This document shows positions 1 to 8,991 of a stretch of 64,000 nucleotides of DNA, in pieces. The DNA comes from Ceratopteris richardii (taxonomy: Eukaryota > Streptophyta > Polypodiopsida > Polypodiales > Pteridaceae), in NCBI GenBank assembly GCA_020310875.1, contig CM035437.1, forward strand, positions 51,544,027 to 51,608,026. The letters run 5' to 3'. The notes under the pieces were generated by a model. That model searched no databases. It was not told where the DNA came from and was given only the letters and a program-made list of their open reading frames with translations. Made by a program: the position numbers and the translations under genes. Position 1 is the stretch's first letter, and each line of letters starts with the position of its first letter.

Positions 1-2
1 AA

Positions 3-1574
3 GGTGTTGCAGGAGGTCATTTTGGACCCGATAGGATAATCAAAGCCATCCTCTTTGCAGGATTATGGTGGCCCACTCTTCACATGGATGCACATACCTA
101 TGTTAAGAGATGTAATGTGTGCCAAAGAACTCAATTTCCTACTCGCACAGATGAAATGCCATTAAAACCCATGATGGGCGGACGTGCATTTTCTAAGTGG
201 GGTGTAGACTTTGTAGGACCCATTAACCCCCCTGCAAAAGGTACACATGCTGAATACATTATTGTTGCGACAGATTATCTTACCAAATGGGTAAAGGCAA
301 AAGCCACAAAAAAGGATGATGCACACACGACTGCAAAATTCTTATTTGAAAATGTCTTTACAAGATATGGATTGCCTATAGAGTTAGAAAGCGATCGAGG
401 AACTCACTTTCTAAAGCAGGTCATTGAATATTTGTTACAGGATTTTATGGTGATTCACAAGAAATCCGCACCATATCATCCTCAGGCCAATGGTCAGGCT
501 GAAAGCACTAACAAGATCCTTTGTAATGTACTGACGAAACTCGTGAACAACAAACGTTCAGATTGGGACAAACAGTTACACCATGCTATTTGGGCATATC
601 GAGTGGCCTACAAGACCGTACTCAATGCAACTCCCTTTCAGATGGTTTTTGGTCAGAACGCTGTGCTTACTTTGGACTTCTTGATACCGACCCTTAAGGT
701 TGCACAAGAACATCAATGGACCGGCCATGAATTATCAGAAAGAATAATGGACTTGGAACGATTAGGAGAAACTAGGTTAAGAGTAGCAGCAGGAATATAT
801 GCGGCAAAGAAACGACTGAAAGCCTATTTCGATGCGCATGTGAAAGATAAAGGTTTAAAAGAAGGAGATTTAGTATTAGTATATACGCTTAAACAACACG
901 CACGGAAATTAGAAAGGCGAGGTTATGGACCTATGATCATTAACAGACTCTCGACAAGTGGAGCAGTACAGTTAGCCACCTTAGAAGGAGACATAATGCG
1001 TAACTACATTAGTGGCTGTAGAGTCAAGTTATATCAGGAACCTCTTACTGAGGATATGCTTAGACGACTCACGCTGGCAAAGAAGCGTAAGGAGGAAGAA
1101 AATAGAATACGAGCTGAAGCTCAGGCAGAAGCCATAGAACGCATTAAGCGCATGAAGCTAAGAAGACAAGGACTAGGGAGAGAACATTATAACCATCTGG
1201 AAACATCACCCAGATATCCCATGGCCATGTGTCAAGTAAAGTCAACCACTCATCCTAGCATAGTGGACATGAGACCATTCATTACAGTCGTGCTAGAGCA
1301 CGGCAACCCTTGCCAAGAGCTCAGGGCTTTAATTGACTCAGGTGCTGCGACTAGTGCGATTAGATGGTCCCACTATAAGGATTCAGGAAGAGAAATGCGG
1401 CCAATTGAGGCATACCTCATAGGGCTAGGAGGCATGGAAACCCCTTGCATGGGTGAGGTGGACCTTCCTATCCTCATACATGATGTGACCATGACAGCGA
1501 AGCTACTAGTGTGCCATGATGATGACCTGATAGAACCCCTAATCCTTGGCCAAGATTGGCTATACGATCACTAA
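3..1574 (+). CDS. Ty3/gypsy integrase with a C-terminal retropepsin-like domain (5' partial)
   Basis: The frame is already open at base 3, so this is the 3' part of a pol polyprotein. A zinc-binding HHCC-type module spans about 3-130, ending in CNVCQR. The integrase core follows: the first Asp is in WGVDFVGP, the second in ESDRGTHF and the Glu in HPQANGQAEST, so the D,D,E triad is present. The GPxxxxR-type C-terminal fold appears near 880-1040 (GDLVLVY, GYGPMII). After a basic linker rich in Arg, Lys and Glu (1070-1190) comes a segment with LIDSGAATSAI (about 1327-1360) and LILGQDWLYDH (about 1540-1571), which reads as a retropepsin-like aspartic protease domain. Integrase joins cDNA to host DNA; retropepsins cleave the polyprotein. 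In Ty3/gypsy the protease normally precedes reverse transcriptase, so a DSGA domain behind integrase is odd. The frame stops at TAA 1572-1574 and resumes at once. Confidence 0.9.
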   Translation, partial: GVAGGHFGPDRIIKAILFAGLWWPTLHMDAHTYVKRCNVCQRTQFPTRTDEMPLKPMMGGRAFSKWGVDFVGPINPPAKGTHAEYIIVATDYLTKWVKAKATKKDDAHTTAKFLFENVFTRYGLPIELESDRGTHFLKQVIEYLLQDFMVIHKKSAPYHPQANGQAESTNKILCNVLTKLVNNKRSDWDKQLHHAIWAYRVAYKTVLNATPFQMVFGQNAVLTLDFLIPTLKVAQEHQWTGHELSERIMDLERLGETRLRVAAGIYAAKKRLKAYFDAHVKDKGLKEGDLVLVYTLKQHARKLERRGYGPMIINRLSTSGAVQLATLEGDIMRNYISGCRVKLYQEPLTEDMLRRLTLAKKRKEEENRIRAEAQAEAIERIKRMKLRRQGLGREHYNHLETSPRYPMAMCQVKSTTHPSIVDMRPFITVVLEHGNPCQELRALIDSGAATSAIRWSHYKDSGREMRPIEAYLIGLGGMETPCMGEVDLPILIHDVTMTAKLLVCHDDDLIEPLILGQDWLYDH

Positions 1575-2084
1575 GTGGACCTAAATCTTAGACAAGGCTC
1601 CTTGCAAATTGGAACCTTAGATCAGAAGCGAGTGATACCGCTTGACTTCCCTAAAGGCAATCCGCCTGAGGTATATAACCCTAGACCCTATGAAATGCAT
1701 GCGACGGAAGACCGGAAGATCTTTGGTCAGATCAGTCACTTTACGTCTACACCAACTCACTCGGGCTTGGCGATGGACAATTGTCAATCAGAAGGACGTC
1801 AGGAGATTTCCCCTTGGGCTTCTTGCAAATTAAAAGGGGCAACCACCCAACCGCTTGGTCAAATGGACACCATCAGCGGTCAGGTGGGTTACATAAGCGG
1901 CCAAATGGACACTATCAACTGCGGTGCCCATCCTTCCACACTTACTGCGGACTGGCCTAGATTAAAAGTACAAGATGGAGCACTTCCTAATGGGAAGGTT
2001 TCGCAAGTGTTGGACCTCCCTTCTTTTCCAAAGCAGAGTGTCCATCCGACCTCTCAACCTCAACCACAAAGGAGTCAACGATGA
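1575..2084 (+). CDS. In-frame continuation of the gypsy frame after one stop codon
   Basis: This is the same frame as the integrase-protease frame, separated from it only by TAA at 1572-1574. It opens with VDLNLRQGSLQI, which continues the retropepsin-like fold (YDH then DLNLRQ). The second gypsy copy reads straight through the same point (YDHTMDLNIKK near 34880-34911), so the stop here is probably a mutation, although stop suppression cannot be excluded. The remainder is low-complexity with repeated G-Q-M-D-T-I and G-Q-V units (about 1857-1920) and no family I recognise. No start codon of its own is needed if it is part of the upstream protein. Confidence 0.55.
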   Translation: MDLNLRQGSLQIGTLDQKRVIPLDFPKGNPPEVYNPRPYEMHATEDRKIFGQISHFTSTPTHSGLAMDNCQSEGRQEISPWASCKLKGATTQPLGQMDTISGQVGYISGQMDTINCGAHPSTLTADWPRLKVQDGALPNGKVSQVLDLPSFPKQSVHPTSQPQPQRSQR

Positions 2085-2129
2085 CGAAGGAGCCCAGACC
2101 GACGACAATATCAGACGACACAAGGAAGA

Positions 2130-2651
2130 AAGCTGCAGTATCAGTATCACAAAGCAAGAGGCACAAGACAAATATGGGTGCCAAAAGGACAAAAACCACC
2201 GACAGATTTCAACCACATAGACATTGATAAGACGAAGTCAAGGCAGAATCAGAATCAGTATCCAACACCCCCTCGACCTTCTTCTACAAGTTCGAACATT
2301 GGACATATTTGGATTGCCAAGAAGTACCTTATGAACAGACCCACACCCACGCAGATTTGGGTACCCAAACAGTGTATTATAGCTCAACCCTCAAGCCATG
2401 TAATATATACCCCGCAGAAACCTCTTCACCCCTCCATACCACCACATCTGATATCAACTTTTGTCCCTCAGAAGAAACATTCCAACTGCTCAGAAACTCT
2501 TAGGAAATGGATACCGAAACGTATCCAGAAGTCTTCTCCTAACCCTTTGTCTAACATAACTCCCAACCTGACTAATCTACAACCTTATAATAATTCACCC
2601 ACACCTGAACCTTGTACAAATCCACGCACTCTAACCCAACATCAATTGTAA
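2130..2651 (+). CDS. Post-pol reading frame of gypsy G1 with W-(V/I)-P-K repeats
   Basis: An open frame of unknown function between the integrase-protease frame and the larger post-pol frames. It carries four spaced copies of a short motif: IWVPKG near 2172, IWIAKK near 2307, IWVPKQ near 2356 and KWIPKR near 2506. The rest is rich in Pro, Ser, Thr, Asn and His. Similar W-V-P-K motifs occur in linker regions of plant retroelement proteins, but I cannot assign a role. No convincing ATG is visible (the frame could begin at GTG 2178 or be joined to the frame above by a shift), so it may be part of one degenerate protein. Confidence 0.35.
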   Translation, partial: KLQYQYHKARGTRQIWVPKGQKPPTDFNHIDIDKTKSRQNQNQYPTPPRPSSTSSNIGHIWIAKKYLMNRPTPTQIWVPKQCIIAQPSSHVIYTPQKPLHPSIPPHLISTFVPQKKHSNCSETLRKWIPKRIQKSSPNPLSNITPNLTNLQPYNNSPTPEPCTNPRTLTQHQL

Positions 2652-2923
2652 TAACACCTCATCAAGAAATGTATGCATCATCTGAAGCATGTAGGTGTCT
2701 AGAGACCTGCATTAGTTTTGCAACAATCATTCCATAAACCACATCACAACACTCGGCTACACGGGTTACACATCGGTTATGGAAAGGGATTGCGGTCTCA
2801 CTTTAATGGGATCATAATTAATTTCCATACTACTGTGTTAATCTTATGTAGCAGACCTACTACGCATTCGCATCAATCATCCTGCAGGCAGAAGGACCAT
2901 CAGAAGCTCGCCCCAGTGTACCC

Positions 2924-3436
2924 ATGGCCAATATTGGAGAACTACTAGCAGAGCCCCATCCTACGGTTCAACACCCAGAATTTCTGGGATTTCCAGGACC
3001 CATGCCGATTGACGACCCTCCCAGGGGATATACTGAAAAGATTCATCGCAATTCTCACTGGTTCCAAGGATTAGCAGGACCGTTAGCGGATGCAGATTTC
3101 ATCTTTGAGGCCAATTTGGCATTTGATCACCGTACTTGGGCCAAGTACCATTTTTTCTCAAGAGAATTCGAAGGACTACAGAACATAGAAGACTTAACGC
3201 ATGTTTGGGCAAGAGCAGGCTTTACAGAATATTTCAGTGATCCATTGCCTAAACTTGACTTCTATAGATGTTTTTACTTAATCACCACTTTGACAGCTTC
3301 AGAGAACAAAGATCTGCCAAGAACATTCATCTTGCCGTTGTTGGTAAGTGATCCGCCATATAAGAGGTTTTACCTTTCTAAAGATCTGATTCGCGCTGCA
3401 ATCAAGATCCATGGTACACACACTTCAACAGAATGA
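2924..3436 (+). CDS. Post-pol reading frame of gypsy G1, unrecognised 170-residue protein
   Basis: Begins at ATG 2924 (MANIGELLAEPHPTV) and runs 170 residues. Composition is that of a folded soluble protein, with many aromatic residues (WFQGLAG, WAKYHFFSREF, TEYFSDPLPKLDFYRCFYL) and no signal peptide or membrane segment. I do not recognise the family. It lies in a stretch of about 5 kb between pol and the 3' LTR, in the same orientation, where some plant gypsy elements carry env-like or additional frames. The frame probably continued: after the TGA the translation goes on with ERLVTEPMKHGDV before further stops. Confidence 0.5.
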   Translation: MANIGELLAEPHPTVQHPEFLGFPGPMPIDDPPRGYTEKIHRNSHWFQGLAGPLADADFIFEANLAFDHRTWAKYHFFSREFEGLQNIEDLTHVWARAGFTEYFSDPLPKLDFYRCFYLITTLTASENKDLPRTFILPLLVSDPPYKRFYLSKDLIRAAIKIHGTHTSTE

Positions 3437-3648
3437 GAAAGGCTGGTTACAGAGCCAATGAAACATGGAGATGTTACTAAGTGGGAAGATATTTCAGCAA
3501 TCACACCTGAGCTATCTAAACCGTTGAGGATATGCATGCAACATTTGCTTTCCCCGCTCAGGATAGATTCACCATGCCCCACAAACGCATCTGGTTTGGT
3601 TTATATTTAGCATGTACTGGACCACAAACAGTTGATCTGGCAAGCTAG

Positions 3649-4617
3649 ATAATTGATGAGTTGTACCTAGCACAACATAGATGGGAAAGAAAGAAGATAA
3701 TCAATGGATGTTGCGCTCTTACGCGCATTGTATATATGTGTTTGGCATACAATTTACCTATCGAGCGTGCAATGACAAGCGAGGAGCTTAAAGCATTCAA
3801 GGGAACAACAAAGAAAGCTAGGAAGGCCAGCAAAGGACGAGCAGGAAAGCGCATGAGAGGTACTATCCCATGCCTACAAGTCCCAGAATCACCGTCACCA
3901 CAACCCTCTCCAGAGCAGTCTCCGACAAAAGCCACTCCAACGGTACAACCTATTCGCATACGGCTATCAAGACCGGTTATAACGGAGGCCACCACCAGCA
4001 CAGTTGCTCCTCAAGCAGCCACAGTCCCAGGACCTACCACCACTATAGCAGAAGTTCCCACCACTATTAGTGCGGAAGCTTTTTCTTTTCCGATACCCAA
4101 CCTGGAAGCAGAGCCACTGGATACAACCTTTGATTTTGAAATGCAGGATGCTTTCTCCAATGAATTTCAGTTTTCAGAAGGGCAGCTTTTCTCTCAGGAA
4201 TATGAACGGCCAAGCTACCCGACCACGCCCCGAGACCAATCACAAGGACAAATAGTATCTAGTTCCGAGGACGAAAGAACAGAAACGGATGAAGATGATG
4301 GCGATGATGAAGCCAGCAAGGCACTCATGAATCCCAAGAGCAGGGATAGACAGATGAACAAGGACAACAAACCGACACCCAAGGTGACACCAGTACGCAT
4401 GAAGACAACCTTTGAAGTAGCAGCGTATACATTGGCCATTAAAAAGTTGTACCGTACTACGGAAAAAGTTTGGGCACACAAGAAGTTAACTGAGGAAGAG
4501 AGCCAAGCACTTATAGAACAGGAACTTGTCTCAGGCGGTTTCGAAGAAGTATACATCAGAGGCTTCAGAGAACTTGTCAAATCAGTGGGATCCACAGAAG
4601 CCTTAAGGTACTTGTAG
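3649..4617 (+). CDS. Post-pol reading frame of gypsy G1, basic then acidic, P/T/S-rich protein
   Basis: Open from 3649 after an in-frame TAG; no strong ATG near the beginning, so it is likely the continuation of the preceding frame after a shift. Order of segments: a hydrophobic and cysteine-containing start (INGCCALTRIVYMCLAYNL), a Lys/Arg-rich block (TTKKARKASKGRAGKRMRG), a long Pro/Thr/Ser stretch, a strongly acidic block (SSEDERTETDEDDGDDEAS near 4260-4315), then a helical C-terminus with YTLAIKKLYRTTEKVWAHKK. The basic block could act in nuclear targeting or nucleic-acid binding; that is inference. No known domain recognised. Confidence 0.5.
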   Translation: MIDELYLAQHRWERKKIINGCCALTRIVYMCLAYNLPIERAMTSEELKAFKGTTKKARKASKGRAGKRMRGTIPCLQVPESPSPQPSPEQSPTKATPTVQPIRIRLSRPVITEATTSTVAPQAATVPGPTTTIAEVPTTISAEAFSFPIPNLEAEPLDTTFDFEMQDAFSNEFQFSEGQLFSQEYERPSYPTTPRDQSQGQIVSSSEDERTETDEDDGDDEASKALMNPKSRDRQMNKDNKPTPKVTPVRMKTTFEVAAYTLAIKKLYRTTEKVWAHKKLTEEESQALIEQELVSGGFEEVYIRGFRELVKSVGSTEALRYL

Positions 4618-4749
4618 AGGAAACCATTACCGCAGTATGACCCCCGATGAATACGACTACTATCAAAAACAGGTTAATACATTTGGGTACCCACAGGCAG
4701 TCAATCTTCAGAACAGGCCAGGGAAGCACGTCTCATCCCTGAAGGCTCA

Positions 4750-5952
4750 TTGGCAGAAGACATGGACTCCCCACCCCGTACTACTGCTGTACACACCACC
4801 ATAGTTGTCGAAGTACCTACCACCCCAACCGCTCCTCTTTCACCTCCCGTCTCTCCAATCTCCCATGTACATCCACTCTCTCCCAGACCTCCCACATTTT
4901 TCCACGACGAAGTAGCAGAAGCCCTTGTAACATCCATTCCTCTCACCATGTCAACACCCACCCAACCTAGTCTACCTCCTAGCACATCCACCTTTCTATC
5001 CAATCCAATTTCCCCTCCATCCTTCCCTTCCTTTCCTACACCCCTGAGACCACTATTTCCATTTCTAACCCCCATGACTTTCTCCCCTGTATCACCCCCC
5101 CGACCCACCATATTTCCACTTTTCCCTTTCCACCAAGCAGCAGTAGAAAACCCCTCTGTAAATTACTCTTCAACCTTTGTAAATCCAGTATTTACACCCA
5201 CACAAGCACCCACGATCATGCCATTATTCACAGTCACCGCACTGGACACCACATCCAGCGACATGGATATCTCACCACCCACCACACCACCACTCACTTC
5301 ATTTATGGCACAACCATACATAGGCACATCACAATTTTCCATAGTCACCACATCATTCACTTTCCCACTCCCATTCCCCATTCAATTTGCATCTACACCC
5401 ACTGCATCTTCGCTTAGCACAGCGTTAATATTATCACCCACTCTAGATACTGCATTCCGACAGATGTTCACATGCATGACTCAAGTAAGAGATGAGTTCA
5501 CATCTCTTGGAATGAACTATCAGCAGCTGCAAAAGACAACGAATGACTTACAGTCGTAGCTCAATTCACTATCCATCGAGAATGCCTCATTGAACACCCG
5601 CTACCAAGAGCTACGAGAGGCATATCATAAACTTGAACTAGAAAGTGAAGAAAAGACGAAAGAGGCCATCACAGATCTCGATAATTTGTTAAGGGCCAAG
5701 ACGATTCGTAATGCGACTCTTACTAGGAACATGGGCTTACTCAGACGACACTTGGCAGCAACGAAAGAAGAGAACCAGCGTTTACAAGAACAGAACTGAG
5801 AAAATTTAGAAGCTTCCCTTGATCAACCTGACCAACCATTGAGCCCTAGTCGCTTTAAGGCAGTGCCCTCAGAATCTATGAAAATGTTGCTCGAAGATCA
5901 TGTCAGATTGTTAGATGAGTACGACAACATGAACGAAGAATATCAGAGCTAA
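4750..5952 (+). pseudogene. Post-pol frame of gypsy G1: P/T/S-rich segment followed by coiled coil, two internal stops
   Basis: One continuous frame interrupted by TAG at 5557-5559 and TGA at 5797-5799, ending at TAA 5950-5952. The first 240 codons are extremely rich in Pro, Thr, Ser and Phe, resembling a flexible or mucin-like stalk. From about 5460 the sequence becomes heptad-like and charged (NYQQLQKTTNDLQS, YQELREAYHKLELESEEK, AATKEENQRLQEQN), a clear coiled-coil prediction by eye. A stalk followed by a coiled coil would suit a structural or env-like protein, but there is no visible transmembrane segment here and I do not assign a function. Because reading in this frame stays meaningful across both stops, I treat them as disabling mutations. 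Confidence 0.5.
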
Positions 5953-6011
5953 AAGAAGATCATAAACTACTCCAGTTAAGAGCACCAATACCAGAAGGAC
6001 TATCAGCTCTT

Positions 6012-6197
6012 GTGGACCCATCTCCTGACATCCTAGAGGAACTCAATGCATTAAGGGCCCAGGTATCAACGCTCCAATCACAGATAGCGGTATATGAAGC
6101 ACCACCAAGGCCAGACTCCCCATCGGACCTATCAACAGAGGAAGAAACAATAACTATTCCAGTGGAGGAAACTTTCGAAGAAGCATATGAACCCTAA
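6012..6197 (+). CDS. Post-pol frame of gypsy G1, short coiled coil with acidic tail
   Basis: A 61-residue open stretch starting MDPSPDILEELNALRAQV with leucine heptads (LNALRAQVSTLQSQIAVYE), then an acidic tail rich in Glu, Thr and Pro. It extends the coiled-coil theme of the frame just upstream after a frameshift, so it is most likely a piece of one larger post-pol protein and not a separate gene. Confidence 0.35.
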   Translation: MDPSPDILEELNALRAQVSTLQSQIAVYEAPPRPDSPSDLSTEEETITIPVEETFEEAYEP

Positions 6198-6263
6198 CCC
6201 ATCCTAGGTGGACGTGTCACGGCTGAAGGCCAGACGACTTTCGAACTTCCAACTCCCACATGG

Positions 6264-6758
6264 ATGAAAACGATTGAAGAACTTGGAACAACCCACTCAG
6301 CATGCGTAGAGGCGCAGTTACATGCCATGACAATGATTGAAGAAAGATACAATGCCATCGCTACAGGTGTGTTATGCCTGGCATTGCAGAATCAAATACT
6401 TATCGGCGTGCTACAAGCACACCTTCGAAGAAATGTTCACAACTGGTTTCTGGGAATACCATTCAAAAGTGTTCATCAACAGGCCCACACATTTGCTTCA
6501 ATTATTCGCTGTGAATAGATGGTATATTCCACACATTATCGACTCCCACCATCCGATGAACCGCAACCAATTGATTGGGAGAAACTCGAGGCAGATCTGG
6601 CCCGAGGAATTCGCATATCAGAACACACCCTCGCTCAGGAACTACTCCAGAATTACATCCGACAGACCTCACAACAAGGTTCTGTCGAGGACGTCAGAAG
6701 CGAGAGGGAGGGGGGTGTTGGTAGTAGCCAGAGGCATAGAAGACGAGGAAACATATAA
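6264..6758 (+). pseudogene. C-terminal end of the gypsy post-pol protein, broken, running into the polypurine tract
   Basis: The frame has a TAG at 6516-6518. Comparison with the second gypsy copy shows which parts are real. In G1 an alternative frame near 6430-6460 reads TTGFWEYHSKV and the second copy near 36490-36520 reads ITGFWEYHSDV. Further on G1 has KLEADLARG and LLQNYIRQTSQQGSVED (about 6580-6690), and the second copy has LQADLAQDLK and IVQNYIDHS then EQGLVRD (about 36630-36750). Two diverged copies therefore keep the same protein C-terminus directly in front of the polypurine tract, which supports a genuine encoded product of the family. G1 itself is frameshifted between these blocks. 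Confidence 0.5.
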
Positions 6759-7400
6759 AGACAGAGCAGGGAGTCAGTCGAATCATATTTCAAAGAATTA
6801 TATTTTATAAATACTTTTTCAAACACTCAACAGTGATTTTCATCACTCTTGTACTATATGTAACATAGAAAAACCCTTTTTGTAATTCATAGCCCCATTT
6901 TGTGCAAGCCGAGGAGTTCTCGAGCTTGAGGAGCTTAGGTGAATGAGCGTACCAGTTTTGGTTATTTTTAGACACCGTTTACCCTTTCAAATAGCGCTTA
7001 GAACCTATTTTTTAACTATGCCGATCACTAGATGTGAAACTGGTCAAAACTAGTCTAGAATCTATAAAAAGAGCTAGAGAGCTCATTTTTGAGGTTAGCT
7101 TGTTTGAGTAGAGAAGAGTTTAGAGCTATTTTGAGCTTGTAAGAGTGTTATTGAGCAATAGAGTTGATTTCTCACCTTCTATTGTGTCTTGCTTGTCTCT
7201 TCGTAGTGTGTGTATGTGTGTGTGCATCTCTATGCTTCTCACCATCACTCTCACTTCATCTCACATTCACGATCTTCATATCACTCCTATCTCTTCCGCG
7301 GATTGACATTAAGGAGATGGAGCTTCTTAACGTGGTTCTCACCATTGTGCTAGAGCAACAGAGGTTTTGAAGTTATTGGACAACTTGTATTCATCATCTT
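6716..7400 (+). mobile_element. 3' LTR of gypsy element G1 (right end uncertain)
   Basis: A polypurine tract at about 6699-6715 (GAGAGGGAGGGGGG) is followed by TGTTGG at 6716, the usual start of an LTR. The sequence from about 7090 to 7370 matches stretches at 14705-15010 and 36764-37237 plus 43559-43678, the LTRs of the second gypsy copy: shared blocks include GAGGTTAGCTTG, TGCTTCTCACC and TCTTCATATCA. A GT-rich microsatellite-like run sits at 7206-7225. I could not place the right end because no clean CA plus target-site duplication is visible; it lies between about 7370 and 7640. Confidence 0.65.
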
Positions 7401-8991
7401 GACGTATATCTTCTTGTGTAACCCCAACCAGAATGCAATGATTATATTTGGAGCTTTTCTCGTTACATGTCTCTCAAGTGTGGTCTTCTCTACATCGTAT
7501 CTTTATCTTCTCTTTTGTCTCCATATTTATTGTGGGCCTAAAAACCAAAGGTTTTGACGAAGTCTATGCCACTTTCAAAAGGTAAGCATTTTGAAGGATA
7601 AGACACCTTGGGAATTGAGCGATATATGTTAGTGAATCTAGCATGCCTTTGCTAAGAAGGTTTCGCCTCTGAGGAGGATCCTAGTTACTATCCTAGATTT
7701 ATGAACAAAAGCATGGAAACGTGGTCTTGTATCGATAATTTCCAAAAGATTTGGGGTAGAGGGAATATTCTAACGTTAATTTATGATACTTGATATGACA
7801 TCACACAACTAAAAGCAATGGGGCGTCTGATAATATATCCGTTTTGATACTAGGGCCAAGTCCTCAACAGATGACAACACTTTTGTTTTTACACTCGGTA
7901 GCCAATGAAAAGTCCACGCAGAACAAACGAAAACAGTCTCGATCCTTAAAGTAATCGACAAATGTAATTTTATGCATGTGAGATCGTACAAATTGAAGTG
8001 TGATATTTCAAGATGCATGAAGCTTTAAACATTTATTAGAAAGTGAGAATCGTTTGTTAGCATCGATACATGTATTTCTTAGGTCTGTGCGATACATGGA
8101 ATGGAATAATGGAATGGAATAGTTCAAAGAGACATTCATTTCTACCCGAAAGTCGATCATTTTGAAGGTAGGAACGTGTGCAGACAGCTTCAGCTAACTT
8201 CACACGATTCCGATTCCAGTCTCATGATCTATAACCGATCTTAACAGACTTTGCAGACATTTTCGTCTGCGTCAAGGATTAGATTAAGATCACCATTAAT
8301 GGAAGGCGGAAGAATCTGTTTGTCTGTAGCGTTTTTTTTATGACATTTACGCTATGTGTTATCGTCATGTAACTGGCTCAGTAAAGAATCTGATTGACTC
8401 TAGCATTTCATATCGTATTTTTTGTGCTGTATGTCTGATCCTCATGTAACTGGCTCAGTAATTAACAGGAAAGCTGCAACCACGTAAGATAGCCGGAAGC
8501 TTTGATAATTCATGATTCCGTGACCGAGCCGACAATTCTAGCGTGAAAATCTTCTTCATTAACGCGGATAATAGATACAATACAAATGAGAGGTGGATGT
8601 CGACACAATTCATAACCGCTGTGTATCAGATGAAGCTATACAGTGCGGTTCGAAGAGACTACGCAACGATTCTAAAATCCATGGAAATCCACATTTCATC
8701 CAAATAAAACCCGTGGAAACTAAGCTATGCTGTGTTCTTTTCACCGATGAAGCAGAAATGAATCCAGTATAGGCGAAAAGGGACATCGAAACAACGTCAT
8801 CTCTTCTGCGCCTGCTGTGTGTTTGGAGTTACTTGGAGCCGGCCAGGTGCAGATTGCTCCATGACCCCGCTTTACAAAGAATCAAAGAAGATAAAAATGA
8901 CGGAAAAGGCTAGATTTTGAACAACGAAAACAAGGACAGGGAAAGGTTCAATTCCCTGCGACCAGTTATTCCATTGTTTAACGAGCTATTG
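7401..8991. other. Intergenic stretch downstream of the pectate lyase gene
   Basis: No reading frame or transposon signature that I trust. It contains a short purine-rich repeat (TGGAATGGAAT run near 8098-8125) and two copies of TCATGTAACTGGCTCAGTAA (near 8368 and 8441). The part nearest 8992 must hold the pectate lyase 3' UTR. Confidence 0.5.

Noticed and set aside
4701..5111. A Gly/Val-rich minus-strand frame of 136 codons
   Set aside because: Opposite the Pro/Thr/Ser-rich part of the gypsy post-pol frame; the composition follows from the complementary codons.
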